From the NCBI GenBank assembly GCA_014653935.1, contig JACWDU010000003.1, forward strand, positions 1-40,543: a stretch of DNA of 40,543 bases. Direction: 5' to 3'. Source of the stretch: Pelagibacterales bacterium SAG-MED23. Lineage in GTDB: Bacteria > Pseudomonadota > Alphaproteobacteria > Pelagibacterales > Pelagibacteraceae. This document shows, one piece after another, positions 16,576-25,621 of the stretch (positions within the stretch are counted from its first letter, which is position 1; each line of letters starts with the position of its first letter). A program made the translations under genes and the position numbers. A model generated the notes under the pieces. It ran no database searches, had not been told where the DNA came from, and saw only the letters and a program-made list of their open reading frames with translations.

Positions 16576-17121
16576 TTAGAATATATTTTTTAAAAATTCA
16601 GGCAACCCATCTGGATTCGTCCACAATCCACTTTTTCCACCTTCTTTAATTAATAACTTCACGTTATCTATTTTTAGATGTGGATTTACTATTTTACTTA
16701 AATCATAAATAGTTATTAATGCAGCGTTAACACCCATTATAACTTCCATTTCAACACCTGTTTTAGCTACCGCTGACACAACACAAAAAACTTCTAATGA
16801 ATTATCAACTTCATTCATAATTATTTTAGTTGCAATGTGATCAATTGGTAGTGGATGACATAAAGGAATTAATTCACTTGTTTTTTTAACCCCTAATACT
16901 GCTGATACCTCAGCCAAAGTAACCGGATCTCCCTTAGGCATTTTTTTATTTTTGATTAAATCAAAAACTTCTTTTCCTACATAAATTTTTCCAGAGGCCA
17001 AAGCTCTACGGAATGTTTCTTTTTTAGATGAAACATCAACCATATTAAATGAATTTTTTTGAAAAATTTCTTTTGCCCAATCTTTAAGTTCTTCTTGATT
17101 TATAACTTTTAATTTTGTCAT
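16576..17121 (-). CDS. moaC: Cyclic pyranopterin monophosphate synthase MoaC
   Basis: Second enzyme of molybdenum cofactor synthesis, turning the MoaA product into cyclic pyranopterin phosphate. 181 residues, about 20 longer than usual at the N-terminus (LKVINQEELKDWAKEIF before the FNMVDVSSKKETFR start of the conserved domain). Catalytic segments are TSELIPLCHPLPI, KTGVEMEVIMGVNAALITIY and IKEGGKSG. Its ATG overlaps the moaA stop by one base. Confidence 0.95.
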   Translation of the reverse strand: MTKLKVINQEELKDWAKEIFQKNSFNMVDVSSKKETFRRALASGKIYVGKEVFDLIKNKKMPKGDPVTLAEVSAVLGVKKTSELIPLCHPLPIDHIATKIIMNEVDNSLEVFCVVSAVAKTGVEMEVIMGVNAALITIYDLSKIVNPHLKIDNVKLLIKEGGKSGLWTNPDGLPEFLKNIF

Positions 17122-18113
17122 TAACCACCTGTTGTTGATAAATTTTTAGTCAGACCAGTTTCTCCAAGCTCTAAATAATGAGACTCTTTTTTAAAATTTA
17201 ATTGTTTTAAAATCAAATCTTTTAATTCTTCTAATTGTTCATCTTTCTGCATTAAGTGTCTTATATTGATACCTGTAGTACCAAACAAACATAGTCTTAA
17301 ATCTCCTTTTGCAGTTATTCTTAATCTATTACAACTTTTACAAAAATCTTTAGAGTAGGGTGCTATAACACCAAATTTACCTTCAAATTTTGGATTAAGA
17401 TAATTTTTTGCAGGTCCCGCGTCTCTTCCAAAAGTTTGGATTATCCAATTATTTTTATTTAAATAATTAATAAATTTTGTTGCTGGAACATGATATTTTT
17501 TAAAATAATCTAAGTTATCCCCTGTTTGCATTAATTCTATATATCTAAAATCAATTTTATTTTTTTCAACAAAGTTTGACCATTGATTAAAATCATCTTC
17601 ACTATCATTAATCTCTTTTAATAATACAGCGTTAATCTTAATATTTTCAAAATTAAGATCCTGTAAAATTTTAATTCCTCTTAATATTTCTTCAAGTCTG
17701 TCATGTCTCGTCACTCTTTTAAATGTTTCTCTATTAAGGCTATCTATACTTATGTTAATTCCATCTAAGCCACTTTCTTTTATCTTGTGAGCTATTTTAT
17801 CAAGATGATAACCATTAGTTGTTATAACTGTTTTCTTTATTCCTGAATTTTCTTTAATTGTTTTTACAATATCAAAAAAATCTTTTCGTACAGTTGGCTC
17901 ACCACCAGTCAGTCGAATTTTACTCACACCAAGTTCAGATAAAGCTTTAGCAAGTCGTCTTATTTCATCTAAGTGAAGAAATTTTCTATTATCACTTTTA
18001 TCTATTTGATACCCATTAGGTAAGCAGTAACCACATTTAAAATTGCAAACATCAGTTATTGATAATCTAATATATGGAAAAGTTCTTCCAAAATTGTCTT
18101 TAAGCATTTTCAT
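17121..18113 (-). CDS. moaA: GTP 3',8-cyclase MoaA (radical SAM)
   Basis: Radical SAM enzyme (330 residues) starting molybdenum cofactor synthesis from GTP. The N-terminal cluster motif CNFKCGYC (about residues 19-26), RLTGGEPTVRKD, the C-terminal cluster motif CKSCNRLRITAKGDLRLCL and the functional C-terminal Gly-Gly (STTGG) are all present. The start may be ATG 18113 or 18107. First gene of the minus-strand operon moaA-moaC-thioesterase-moaD-moaE-msrP-msrQ; the promoter must lie in the 24-base gap to the divergent phyH-like gene or within that gene. Confidence 0.97.
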   Translation of the reverse strand: MKMLKDNFGRTFPYIRLSITDVCNFKCGYCLPNGYQIDKSDNRKFLHLDEIRRLAKALSELGVSKIRLTGGEPTVRKDFFDIVKTIKENSGIKKTVITTNGYHLDKIAHKIKESGLDGINISIDSLNRETFKRVTRHDRLEEILRGIKILQDLNFENIKINAVLLKEINDSEDDFNQWSNFVEKNKIDFRYIELMQTGDNLDYFKKYHVPATKFINYLNKNNWIIQTFGRDAGPAKNYLNPKFEGKFGVIAPYSKDFCKSCNRLRITAKGDLRLCLFGTTGINIRHLMQKDEQLEELKDLILKQLNFKKESHYLELGETGLTKNLSTTGG

Positions 18114-18137
18114 ATTTAATTTATATTATATCTTATC

Positions 18138-18974
18138 ATGAATAAAATTCTTACACCAAATGAAATTAATCAGTTTAGGACAGATGGTGCTATTTTTTTA
18201 AAAAATAAGTTTGATATAAGCTGGATAAAAAAACTGCAAAAAGGAATAGAAAGAGATATTAAAAATCCAAGCCCAAGATTTAAATCTCATACTGTTCAAA
18301 AAGGAGCTCCTGCATACCTTGAGGATTACTGGACTTGGCACCTTGTACCTGAATTTAAAGAATTTGTTTATGATTCTCCTTATGCAAAGATAGCTTCAGA
18401 ACTCATGTTTGCAAAAAAAATTAATTTAGTGATGGATAATTGGTTTTTACGTGAAGCAGGGTCAAAATCTTCCACCCCTTTTCATCATGACATAAGCTAT
18501 TTTGATATGGATGGAACAATGTGTGTTTTATGGTTACCGTTACAACCAACAAAAAAAAATGAAGGAGTTGTTTGGGTTAAAGGATCTCACTTATGGAATA
18601 AATTATTTTTAAGAGTTTTATTTAAAGATGGACATAAAATTGAAGGCAATGAGTGTGTTGTGAACGGAAAAAAATATGAGTTACCTCCAGATATACTGGG
18701 AAATAAAGATAAATATGAATTTTTACAATGGGATTGTGATTTAGGTGATGCAGTTATTTTTGATATGCGAACATTGCATGGAACTTTAAGTGAGTCTATT
18801 CCAGAAAAAACTTTAAGCAGATATACTTTAAGAGTTGCTAAGGAAGGAGCTAAAATTAGTTACGATGGTGATTGGACTAGTTTTAATTATAGAAAAGCCA
18901 TGCAAGATGCAGGTTACAAAAATGGGGACCCAGTTGATGGAGAAATGTTTCCAACTTTGTATTCATTAATTTAA
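18138..18974 (+). CDS. Phytanoyl-CoA dioxygenase (PhyH) family protein
   Basis: Fe(II)/2-oxoglutarate oxygenase of 278 residues. The iron triad is visible as TPFHHDISYF (H-x-D) and the distal histidine in DMRTLHGTLSE, followed by the 2OG arginine in LSRYTLRV. The N-terminal EINQFRTDGAIFLKNKF is the usual PhyH opening. PhyH relatives in marine bacteria hydroxylate many small molecules, and the substrate here is unknown. The 3' end overlaps an inverted repeat that may terminate both this gene and the convergent one. Confidence 0.85.
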   Translation: MNKILTPNEINQFRTDGAIFLKNKFDISWIKKLQKGIERDIKNPSPRFKSHTVQKGAPAYLEDYWTWHLVPEFKEFVYDSPYAKIASELMFAKKINLVMDNWFLREAGSKSSTPFHHDISYFDMDGTMCVLWLPLQPTKKNEGVVWVKGSHLWNKLFLRVLFKDGHKIEGNECVVNGKKYELPPDILGNKDKYEFLQWDCDLGDAVIFDMRTLHGTLSESIPEKTLSRYTLRVAKEGAKISYDGDWTSFNYRKAMQDAGYKNGDPVDGEMFPTLYSLI

Positions 18975-18999
18975 CTTCCAGCCCGCAACTGGAAGTTAA
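18971..18999. terminator. Bidirectional hairpin between convergent genes
   Basis: TTAACTTCCAG (18971-18981) and CTGGAAGTTAA (18989-18999) are perfectly complementary around a 7-base loop. The left arm contains the phyH-like stop codon, and on the plus strand the stem is followed by an A-rich stretch. Its place between two convergent stops suggests a shared terminator, although no clear U-tract follows in either direction. Confidence 0.6.
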
Positions 19000-19005
19000 A
19001 AAATA

Positions 19006-19323
19006 TTATTGACCTGGTGCTTTGTATCCAATTTTACTTGCTTTTGCTGTGGCTTTACCAAAGTCGATAGCTTCTAACATTGTTAAATTCTTAACTGCTC
19101 CTGATGACTCAACAACCAATTTGATTGCAGCAAAGTCATCGAAACTAGTCATTTCAGAAACAACTATAAAGTCATAAGAGCCTCTTACAATATCCATGCT
19201 GTGGAATGTACCACCCATAGCTTTTGTTAGTTGTTCAACGACAGCTTTTCTGTCACTGGATGGATCTTTTAAAAATCCTTGAAAAGCTTTTTCAGTATAA
19301 TTACCCATAATGTATGCTTTCAT
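19006..19323 (-). CDS. GYD-domain protein
   Basis: A 105-residue protein with the GYD-domain pattern: MKAYIMGNYTEKAFQGFL at the start, GGTFHSMDIVRGSYDFIVV in the middle and a closing helix; probably a dimeric ferredoxin-like alpha-beta barrel. Function unknown. The frame is open 26 codons further, to 19401, but the ATG at 19323 has a strong AAAGGAG ribosome site eight bases upstream and begins the conserved domain. It is transcribed divergently from the aldehyde dehydrogenase at 19426, with 102 bases between them. Confidence 0.82.
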   Translation of the reverse strand: MKAYIMGNYTEKAFQGFLKDPSSDRKAVVEQLTKAMGGTFHSMDIVRGSYDFIVVSEMTSFDDFAAIKLVVESSGAVKNLTMLEAIDFGKATAKASKIGYKAPGQ

Positions 19324-19425
19324 ATATAACTCCTTTCTATATTCATAAGCTATCATGGTAATAAAATAATTTGGTATGCAAAAATTACACAGTAGACACA
19401 ACTTATTGTAGTGTTAGATTGAGAA

Positions 19426-20868
19426 ATGTACGAAAAATTTGGACAATTTATTGATGGAAAATGGTCGCCCTCTTCAAATGCCGAAACTTACGAAGTTATA
19501 AATCCTGCAACTGAAGAAATTTTAGGTAAAGCATCTAAAGCCTCACCAGAGGATGTTGAAAGAGCACTTAAGTCAGCTGAAAAAGGATTACAAGTTTGGA
19601 AAAAAACAGCACCTTGGCAAAGATCTTATATCATAAGAAAAATTGCTGATAAGATAAGAGAAAAACAGGATGTACTTGCTAAATGGATGACACTCGAGGT
19701 TGGAAAGCCTTTAGCTGAAGCAAAAGGTGAAATAAGTGGAGCAGCAGATATTTTTGAATGGAATGCTGAAGAAACAAAAAGAATTTATGGCCAAACTGTT
19801 GAAAGTAGATTTGAGGACACTAGGGTCCATGTGTATTATCAACCAGTTGGAGTTGTTGCTGCATTATCTCCTTGGAATTTTCCAGCAGTATTGTCAGCAA
19901 GAAAAATTTCAACTGCGTTAGCTGCTGGTTGTTCAGTCATTATAAAACCTGATGTAATCACTCCGGGAGTTGTGATGGAGATGGTGGATATTTGTAGAGA
20001 ATGTGGAGTACCTCCAGGAGTAGTAAATCTTTTATCTGGAGATCCTCCAATCATTGCTCAACAATTAATAGCTTCTGATATAGTCAAAAAAATTTCAATA
20101 ACAGGATCCTCAAGAGTTGGAAAACTAATTTTAAAACAAGCAGCAGATAAAGTTCAAAGAGTTACAATGGAACTCTCAGGTCATTCACCTTTTATTGTTT
20201 TTGATGATGCAGATATTAAAAAAGCTGCAGATATGGCTATTGCTGCAAAGTTTAGAAATAATGGTCAAGTATGTATTTCACCAAACAGGTTTTATATTCA
20301 CGAAAGTAAAAAAGATGAGTTTGTTAATTTGTTTGTAGATAAAACAAAAAAGTTAAAGATTGGAAATGGCATGGATGCTGACACTCAATTAGGTCCACTT
20401 ACAACAGAAAAAAGATTGAATGAAATTGAAGAACTGGTTGAAAAAACAAAGCAAGAAGGAGCAAAAGTTTTATTGGGTGGAAAAAGACCAGCTGGTTTTA
20501 ACAAAGGTTTTTTCTATGAACCTACTATATTTGATAACGTTAAAGATGATTATACTATTATGAAACAAGAGCCTTTTGGCCCATTGGTACCAATGCTCTC
20601 TTTTAAATCTTTTGATGAAGTAATTGAAAGAGCTAACAATCATGAACTTGGCCTATGTAGCTATGTTTGTACTAATTCTATGGAAAGAGCTCATTTAGCA
20701 TCAGAAAAGTTAGAAACAGGATCAGTAGCAGTAAATACTGGAGTTGTTGCAATAGCAGAAGCACCTTTTGGTGGAATTAAACAAAGTGGATATGGTAGAG
20801 AAGGTGGTTCAAATGCAATTAAAGATTATTTAAATGTTAAATATACTCATATGGGGTTGAAAGGATAA
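19426..20868 (+). CDS. NAD(P)-dependent aldehyde dehydrogenase (succinate-semialdehyde dehydrogenase-like)
   Basis: A 480-residue aldehyde dehydrogenase. Seen: ALSPWNFPAVLSARKISTAL (cofactor site), ITGSSRVGKLILKQAADKV, the catalytic glutamate in VTMELSGHSPFIVFDDAD, the catalytic cysteine in NNGQVCISPNRF, and the closing APFGGIKQSGYGREGG. The glutamate and cysteine contexts are most like GabD-type semialdehyde dehydrogenases, though the substrate is not proven. A FAH-family gene starts four bases after the stop, so both probably serve one catabolic route. Confidence 0.93.
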   Translation: MYEKFGQFIDGKWSPSSNAETYEVINPATEEILGKASKASPEDVERALKSAEKGLQVWKKTAPWQRSYIIRKIADKIREKQDVLAKWMTLEVGKPLAEAKGEISGAADIFEWNAEETKRIYGQTVESRFEDTRVHVYYQPVGVVAALSPWNFPAVLSARKISTALAAGCSVIIKPDVITPGVVMEMVDICRECGVPPGVVNLLSGDPPIIAQQLIASDIVKKISITGSSRVGKLILKQAADKVQRVTMELSGHSPFIVFDDADIKKAADMAIAAKFRNNGQVCISPNRFYIHESKKDEFVNLFVDKTKKLKIGNGMDADTQLGPLTTEKRLNEIEELVEKTKQEGAKVLLGGKRPAGFNKGFFYEPTIFDNVKDDYTIMKQEPFGPLVPMLSFKSFDEVIERANNHELGLCSYVCTNSMERAHLASEKLETGSVAVNTGVVAIAEAPFGGIKQSGYGREGGSNAIKDYLNVKYTHMGLKG

Positions 20869-20872
20869 TTAA

Positions 20873-21718
20873 ATGAAATTATTAAGAGTAGGAAATTTAG
20901 GATCTGAGAAACCAGCCTTAGTAGATAATGAAAATAAATACAGAGATTTATCAGCAATAATAAAAGATTTAAATCCTGACACTTTAAATTTTGAAACTAT
21001 AGAAAAAATTAAAAAAACAGATAAATCTAAACTTCCAGTATTAAACTCAAATCTTAGAATTGGGGCGTGTGTATCAAAACCATCAAAATTTATTGGTATT
21101 GGATTAAATTTTAAGGATCATGCAGAGGAACAAAATTTACCTATACCAAAGGAACCAATTATTTTTTCTAAATTTACTAGTTGTATTACAGGACCTAATG
21201 ATCCAATCATTGTTCCAAAAGGATCTGAACATACTGACTGGGAGGTAGAATTGGGATTTGTAATTGGAAAAAAAGCAATCAATGTCGATACTGAGCAAGC
21301 TTTAGATCATGTTTTAGGTTTTTTTCTTGTCAACGATGTAAGCGAAAGAAACTTTCAAAAAAATAAGGGCTTAACATGGGACAAGGGAAAAGGTTTTGAT
21401 ACATTTGGTCCAATAGGACCATACATTGTCACAAAAGATGAATTACCAGATTTTCAAAAATTAAATATGTCATTAGATGTTGATGGTAAAAGAATGCAAA
21501 CAGGAAACACTGAAAAAATGATATTTGATATAAAAACTTTAGTTTCTTATATGAGCTCTTGTATGAGTTTACATCCAGGAGATATTTGCTGCACTGGAAC
21601 TCCTCCTGGAGTAGGAGAAAACATGTCTCCACCAAAATATTTAAAAGGTGGAGAAGAGATTGTTTTAAGTATAGATAAGCTTGGTACACAAAAACATAAA
21701 GTTCATCCATATAAATAA
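20873..21718 (+). CDS. Fumarylacetoacetate hydrolase (FAH) family protein
   Basis: A 281-residue FAH-fold enzyme; the family includes fumarylpyruvate hydrolases, 2-keto-4-pentenoate hydratases and 2-keto-3-deoxy-sugar-acid dehydratases. Domain markers are IGIGLNFKDHAEEQNLPIP, metal-binding glutamates in DWEVELGFVIG, aspartate in NDVSERNFQ, and CCTGTPPGVGENMSPP near the C-terminus. Paired with the upstream aldehyde dehydrogenase, it could act on a 2-keto-3-deoxy acid, ending in a semialdehyde that the dehydrogenase oxidises; this is inference. Confidence 0.9.
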   Translation: MKLLRVGNLGSEKPALVDNENKYRDLSAIIKDLNPDTLNFETIEKIKKTDKSKLPVLNSNLRIGACVSKPSKFIGIGLNFKDHAEEQNLPIPKEPIIFSKFTSCITGPNDPIIVPKGSEHTDWEVELGFVIGKKAINVDTEQALDHVLGFFLVNDVSERNFQKNKGLTWDKGKGFDTFGPIGPYIVTKDELPDFQKLNMSLDVDGKRMQTGNTEKMIFDIKTLVSYMSSCMSLHPGDICCTGTPPGVGENMSPPKYLKGGEEIVLSIDKLGTQKHKVHPYK

Positions 21719-21741
21719 TGGCATATTTTTAATAAATATTG

Positions 21742-22449
21742 ATGTTTGAAATTTTAGTTGCATTTGGAGCAGGTTTAATAAGTTTTTTATCTCCATGTGT
21801 TTTACCATTAATACCAGGTTACATTTCATATATTTCAGGTAATTCACTAAATGAACTAATTGAAAAAAAGAATATCAATCTTATTCCAATAATTCTATTC
21901 ACTTTAGGCTTTTCAATTGTTTTTATAATTTTTGGAGCAGCATCAACTTTCTTAGGTCAGGTTTTGCTTCAAAATTCTTACGAACTAAGAGTCGCGGCTG
22001 GACTTATAATAATTATTCTTTCATTGCATATTATTGGAATAATCAATTTAAAAATTTTGAATTATGAAAAAAGAATTCAAACAAAAACTAATACTAATTT
22101 TTATAGCCCTATTTTAATTGGTATGGCCTTTGCTTTTGGGTGGACTCCTTGTATAGGCCCTATACTCGGATCCATTTTAGTTCTTGCAGCAACTGAAGAC
22201 ACTATAAATAAAGGGGTTTTGCTTTTAATTTCTTATTCTTTAGGATTAGCTTTACCGTTTATTTTATCTGGATATCTAATACAGAAATTTTTAATATTTT
22301 CTAAGAATTTTAAAAATAATATTAATTTAATATCTAAAATAGGTGGAATTATACTGTTAATCACTGGTGTTTTAATATTAACTAACCAATTACAAGCTTT
22401 GGGATATTATTTATTAAATATTTTACCATTCTTGCAAAATTTTGGGTAA
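21742..22449 (+). CDS. ccdA: Cytochrome c biogenesis protein CcdA
   Basis: Six-helix inner-membrane thiol transporter of 235 residues that moves reducing power from cytosolic thioredoxin to periplasmic apocytochrome c or other thiols. The two redox cysteines are in FLSPCVLPLIPGYISY and FGWTPCIGPILGSIL, both in the family context. The frame has a TTG three bases earlier, at 21739, but the ATG at 21742 is the normal start. No other cytochrome c maturation gene is adjacent. Seven bases separate it from the next gene. Confidence 0.93.
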   Translation: MFEILVAFGAGLISFLSPCVLPLIPGYISYISGNSLNELIEKKNINLIPIILFTLGFSIVFIIFGAASTFLGQVLLQNSYELRVAAGLIIIILSLHIIGIINLKILNYEKRIQTKTNTNFYSPILIGMAFAFGWTPCIGPILGSILVLAATEDTINKGVLLLISYSLGLALPFILSGYLIQKFLIFSKNFKNNINLISKIGGIILLITGVLILTNQLQALGYYLLNILPFLQNFG

Positions 22450-22456
22450 ATAAAAT

Positions 22457-23038
22457 ATGAAAATTTATCAAATAGACTCTAGTGCTAGAAAAGAAGGTTC
22501 AACTTCAAGAGCACTAGCTAAAAAGTTATTGGATAAGATTAAAAAACCTGAAGATGAGATTATTTATAGAGATTTAGATGATGAAATGGTTTTTGTTTCA
22601 GGGCTTACTGAGTCTGGAATGAAAATAGAAAAAAAAGATCAAACAGAACATCATAAAAAAATGTTTGAATTGTCAGACACCTTAGTCAAAGAATTAAAAG
22701 AAAGTGATATTATAATCATATCTGCTCCAATTTATAATTATGGTCCACCAGCAACTTTAAAAGCATGGTCAGATTTAGCAGCAAGAGTTGGGGAGACTTT
22801 TAGATTTAAACCAAATGGTAGAAGAGAAGGTTTGTTAAAAAATAAGAGGGCATATCTTGTTATTACATCTGGAGGAACTAAACTTAATAGTAATGAAGAC
22901 TTTCTTACACCCTGGTTAAAATTTATTTTAAATTTTTTTGGAATTGAAAAAATTGATATTATTTGTGCTGATCAAATGGCGTTAGATTATGAAAAATCAA
23001 TTAAAGATGCAGAAAAACAAATCGAAAGTATTTCTTAA
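22457..23038 (+). CDS. azoR: FMN-dependent NADH-azoreductase-like flavoprotein
   Basis: A 193-residue flavodoxin-fold protein of the AzoR/NQO family, which reduces quinones or azo compounds with NAD(P)H and may protect against thiol or quinone stress. FMN-binding segments are IDSSARKEGSTSRALA at the N-terminus and SAPIYNYGPPATLKAWSD, then LAARVGETFRF and AYLVITSGGT, in the order of E. coli AzoR. The physiological substrate is unknown. Its end overlaps the convergent dioxygenase gene by four bases. Confidence 0.83.
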   Translation: MKIYQIDSSARKEGSTSRALAKKLLDKIKKPEDEIIYRDLDDEMVFVSGLTESGMKIEKKDQTEHHKKMFELSDTLVKELKESDIIIISAPIYNYGPPATLKAWSDLAARVGETFRFKPNGRREGLLKNKRAYLVITSGGTKLNSNEDFLTPWLKFILNFFGIEKIDIICADQMALDYEKSIKDAEKQIESIS

Positions 23039-24135
23039 AGATTTAATTTTCTTTTTAAATGTTTGAGCTTACCTTCGGTGCTATCATAATCAATATAACA
23101 ACCTTGTAAAAAACGATTTCCTTCATTTGCATCATAAGTAGTTCTGCCATGAAGTAACCTATAATTATCCATCATTAGTAAATCTCCAGGCTGAAGTTTA
23201 AATTCAATTTTATAATTATCGGAATTATAAAATTCAGAGATTTTTTTCCTTGCTGAATAGTATAATTCTAATTTTTCTTTATCCATTAGAGGCACAAAGT
23301 CCAATCTGGGACTAAACCTTACTTGTTTAAAGTTTCCACCCGCATCCAATTGAATCATTTCAGCCCAATCTTCTAAAACTACGCTTTGATCTATAAACTG
23401 AAACCTAACCTTAATTTTAACTAAGATTTTATAATAATCTGGAAAATCTTTTTTTAGTTTTTCTGTTACAGTATAACCATCAACTAAAGTTGAAAAACCA
23501 CCACTGACCTCGTTTTCAATACAATGTAGCATTTGAATACATGGTACAGGATTTCTGTAAGGGTTATCAGTATGAGGAGCCAAAGGAAGGGAGGTATATG
23601 CTAAATCATTAGGATTTGGTTTAGATTTAACATTAAAAAATTCTCCAAAGTTAGTTCTTCTAATACTACCTATTGAATTTGCAAAATTTACAATAAAATT
23701 ATTTTTTGTTGGAACTTTTTTAAAAATAACAAATCCATATTGATAGAAATTTATTAAAGCTTTATACATCTCTTCTTTTTCAAAAAAATTTTCTTTAAAT
23801 TCAAAACTATTAAAATTTTTTAATGAAGAGTCCCATTTAATTTTCTTGATATATTCTACTTCGTTAATATTTGAGAATTCTTTAAGGATATTTTGAATTG
23901 CTAGTTTTGTATTTACTCCATCATTGAAAGTAATTTCTAAGTAATCATTTGATAAATTTAAAGAATTAATTTTAATGTTATTTTGAAGCTCTGTAGGATC
24001 AAATAACCTTTGCTTAGTTGCTTTATCTACAAAACTGTCTCCGTTAACTCTTTCTCTTAACCAAAATGGATGAATTTCTTTTTTTAACCCTTGATTTTTA
24101 AAAAATACTTTTTTATCTTTAAGTTCAATTTTCAT
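23035..24135 (-). CDS. Gamma-butyrobetaine/trimethyllysine hydroxylase-like 2OG dioxygenase
   Basis: A 366-residue Fe(II)/2-oxoglutarate oxygenase of the TauD/BBOX type. The N-terminal 90 residues resemble the GBBH-like N-terminal domain (HPFWLRERVNGDSF, RLFDPTEL). The catalytic domain shows H-x-D in APHTDNPYRNPVPCIQ, the distal histidine in DNYRLLHGRTTYD and the 2OG arginine in GNRFLQGCYID. The cysteine-rich zinc site of animal BBOX is not obvious. Making carnitine from gamma-butyrobetaine is a reasonable guess, but trimethyllysine or another quaternary amine is possible. Confidence 0.8.
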   Translation of the reverse strand: MKIELKDKKVFFKNQGLKKEIHPFWLRERVNGDSFVDKATKQRLFDPTELQNNIKINSLNLSNDYLEITFNDGVNTKLAIQNILKEFSNINEVEYIKKIKWDSSLKNFNSFEFKENFFEKEEMYKALINFYQYGFVIFKKVPTKNNFIVNFANSIGSIRRTNFGEFFNVKSKPNPNDLAYTSLPLAPHTDNPYRNPVPCIQMLHCIENEVSGGFSTLVDGYTVTEKLKKDFPDYYKILVKIKVRFQFIDQSVVLEDWAEMIQLDAGGNFKQVRFSPRLDFVPLMDKEKLELYYSARKKISEFYNSDNYKIEFKLQPGDLLMMDNYRLLHGRTTYDANEGNRFLQGCYIDYDSTEGKLKHLKRKLNL

Positions 24136-24200
24136 ACAATTTTAAATCATTATTTAAAATTATGCTTTAATCAATAGGAATTAAATAGTATTAGTCCTTT

Positions 24201-25013
24201 GTGCTAGAAATAAAATCATCAGATTATAAAATTTATTCTAAATTTATTGAAAATTTAGCTAAAAAATTAACTAAATTTTATTATTCAAAACTGAATAAAT
24301 CTTTCAAGGTGTCTAACAAATTAAAAGGAAAGGGGTACGATCCTGTTACAAGTGCCGATAAAGAATTTGAAAAATTTATAAGAAAAGAAATTAAAAAAAA
24401 TTTTCCTAACCACCAAGTGATAGGTGAGGAATTTGGTCATAAAAAATCTAAAAGTAATTATTCTTGGGTGATCGATCCAATTGATGGCACACGATCATTC
24501 GTTATAGGCAATCCAACTTGGAGCAATTTAATATCATTAAATTATAAAGGTAATCCTATTTTAGGTCTTGCAAATTTTCCAATACTTAAAAAATTTTATT
24601 TAAATACTTCTGATAAAACATCTTATGTTTTTGAAAATGGAAAAAAAAGAAAATTAAAAGTAAATAAAAAAGCAACTTTTTCTAATATGAAATTATCTGC
24701 CGCTTTTCATGGTAGTTTATCTTTGGAACAACAAAAAAAAATTCCACAAATTTTAAAAAGAATGCAATTTCCTTGTGCAGATGCTTTAAGTTATTCGCAT
24801 TTTGCTGAAGGAAAAATAGATGTTGTTTTACAATGTTCAAATAAAATTTGGGATATACACCCAATAATACCAGTCGTTAAAGCTGCAGGAGGCATCATAA
24901 GCACTTGGAATAATGAAAAAGCAATTAAAGCTGGAAACATTATTTGTTCATCAAATAAAAGCATTCATAATAAAGTATTAAAGATTTTAAAACCCATTTC
25001 AAAAAAGATATAA
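24201..25013 (+). CDS. Inositol monophosphatase/HisN-family phosphatase
   Basis: A 270-residue Mg-dependent phosphatase. Family motifs: VIGEEFG (metal-binding glutamates), WVIDPIDGTRSFVIG and WDIHPIIPVVKAAGG near the C-terminus. The closest-looking relatives are histidinol-phosphate phosphatases, but the gene opens the sugar operon (seven bases to the TPP gene), so a sugar-phosphate substrate is also likely. It starts with GTG at 24201; no ATG gives the whole N-terminal helix. Confidence 0.82.
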   Translation: MLEIKSSDYKIYSKFIENLAKKLTKFYYSKLNKSFKVSNKLKGKGYDPVTSADKEFEKFIRKEIKKNFPNHQVIGEEFGHKKSKSNYSWVIDPIDGTRSFVIGNPTWSNLISLNYKGNPILGLANFPILKKFYLNTSDKTSYVFENGKKRKLKVNKKATFSNMKLSAAFHGSLSLEQQKKIPQILKRMQFPCADALSYSHFAEGKIDVVLQCSNKIWDIHPIIPVVKAAGGIISTWNNEKAIKAGNIICSSNKSIHNKVLKILKPISKKI

Positions 25014-25020
25014 ATATCAA

Positions 25021-25620
25021 ATGAATAAAAAATATTTAATAGAATTTGAAAATGATATAGCAAAAACATTCAATGAAGGAAAAATAAGATCACCTATTCA
25101 TCTTTATTCTAATAATGAAGACTTTCTTATTAAATTTTTTAAAAGAATAAAAAAAAATGATTGGGTTTTTTGCTCTTGGAGATCTCACTATCAATGCCTA
25201 TTAAAAGGTGTTCCACCAAAAAAATTAAAAAAAGAGATTATGAATGGAAAATCAATTTCTCTATGTTTTCCTGAACACAAAATTTATTCTTCAGCAATAG
25301 TAGGTGGAATTTTACCGGTAAGTTTAGGATTAGCTCTATCTCTTAAAAGAAAAAACTCAAAAAATAAAGTTTATTGTTTTATTGGGGACATGACTTCTGA
25401 AACTGGAATTGCACATGAAACAATTAAATATAGTATTAATAAAAAATTACCAATTCATTTTATTGTGGAAGATAATTCAAAATCTGTATGTACAGATACT
25501 AGAAAAACATGGTCATTAAAAAAACTGACATATGAAAAAAAGAATAGTAAATATATTACTTTTTATAAATATAAATTAAAATATCCTCATGCAGGAGCTG
25601 GGAAGAGAGTTCAATTTTAA
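25021..25620 (+). CDS. TPP-dependent enzyme, PP-domain subunit (short E1-alpha-like)
   Basis: A 199-residue subunit carrying the thiamine-diphosphate PP domain. The ThDP/Mg motif starts IGDMTSETG (about 121) and ends in VEDNSKS about 29 residues later, matching GD(G)-X~27-N with Met in the usual Gly place. Upstream WRSHYQCLLKGV and AIVGGILPVSLGLALSLK recall pyruvate/acetoin dehydrogenase E1-alpha, but that subunit is normally about 320 residues, so this one is much reduced. The Pyr-domain partner follows after one base. The reaction is unknown; a 2-keto acid or ketose is the likely substrate, used on a sugar pathway. Confidence 0.75.
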   Translation: MNKKYLIEFENDIAKTFNEGKIRSPIHLYSNNEDFLIKFFKRIKKNDWVFCSWRSHYQCLLKGVPPKKLKKEIMNGKSISLCFPEHKIYSSAIVGGILPVSLGLALSLKRKNSKNKVYCFIGDMTSETGIAHETIKYSINKKLPIHFIVEDNSKSVCTDTRKTWSLKKLTYEKKNSKYITFYKYKLKYPHAGAGKRVQF

Positions 25621-25621
25621 A

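Noticed and set aside
19324..19401. Longer N-terminus (26 residues) for the GYD-domain protein
   Set aside because: It contains the AAAGGAG ribosome site for the internal ATG and does not resemble a signal peptide or the domain.
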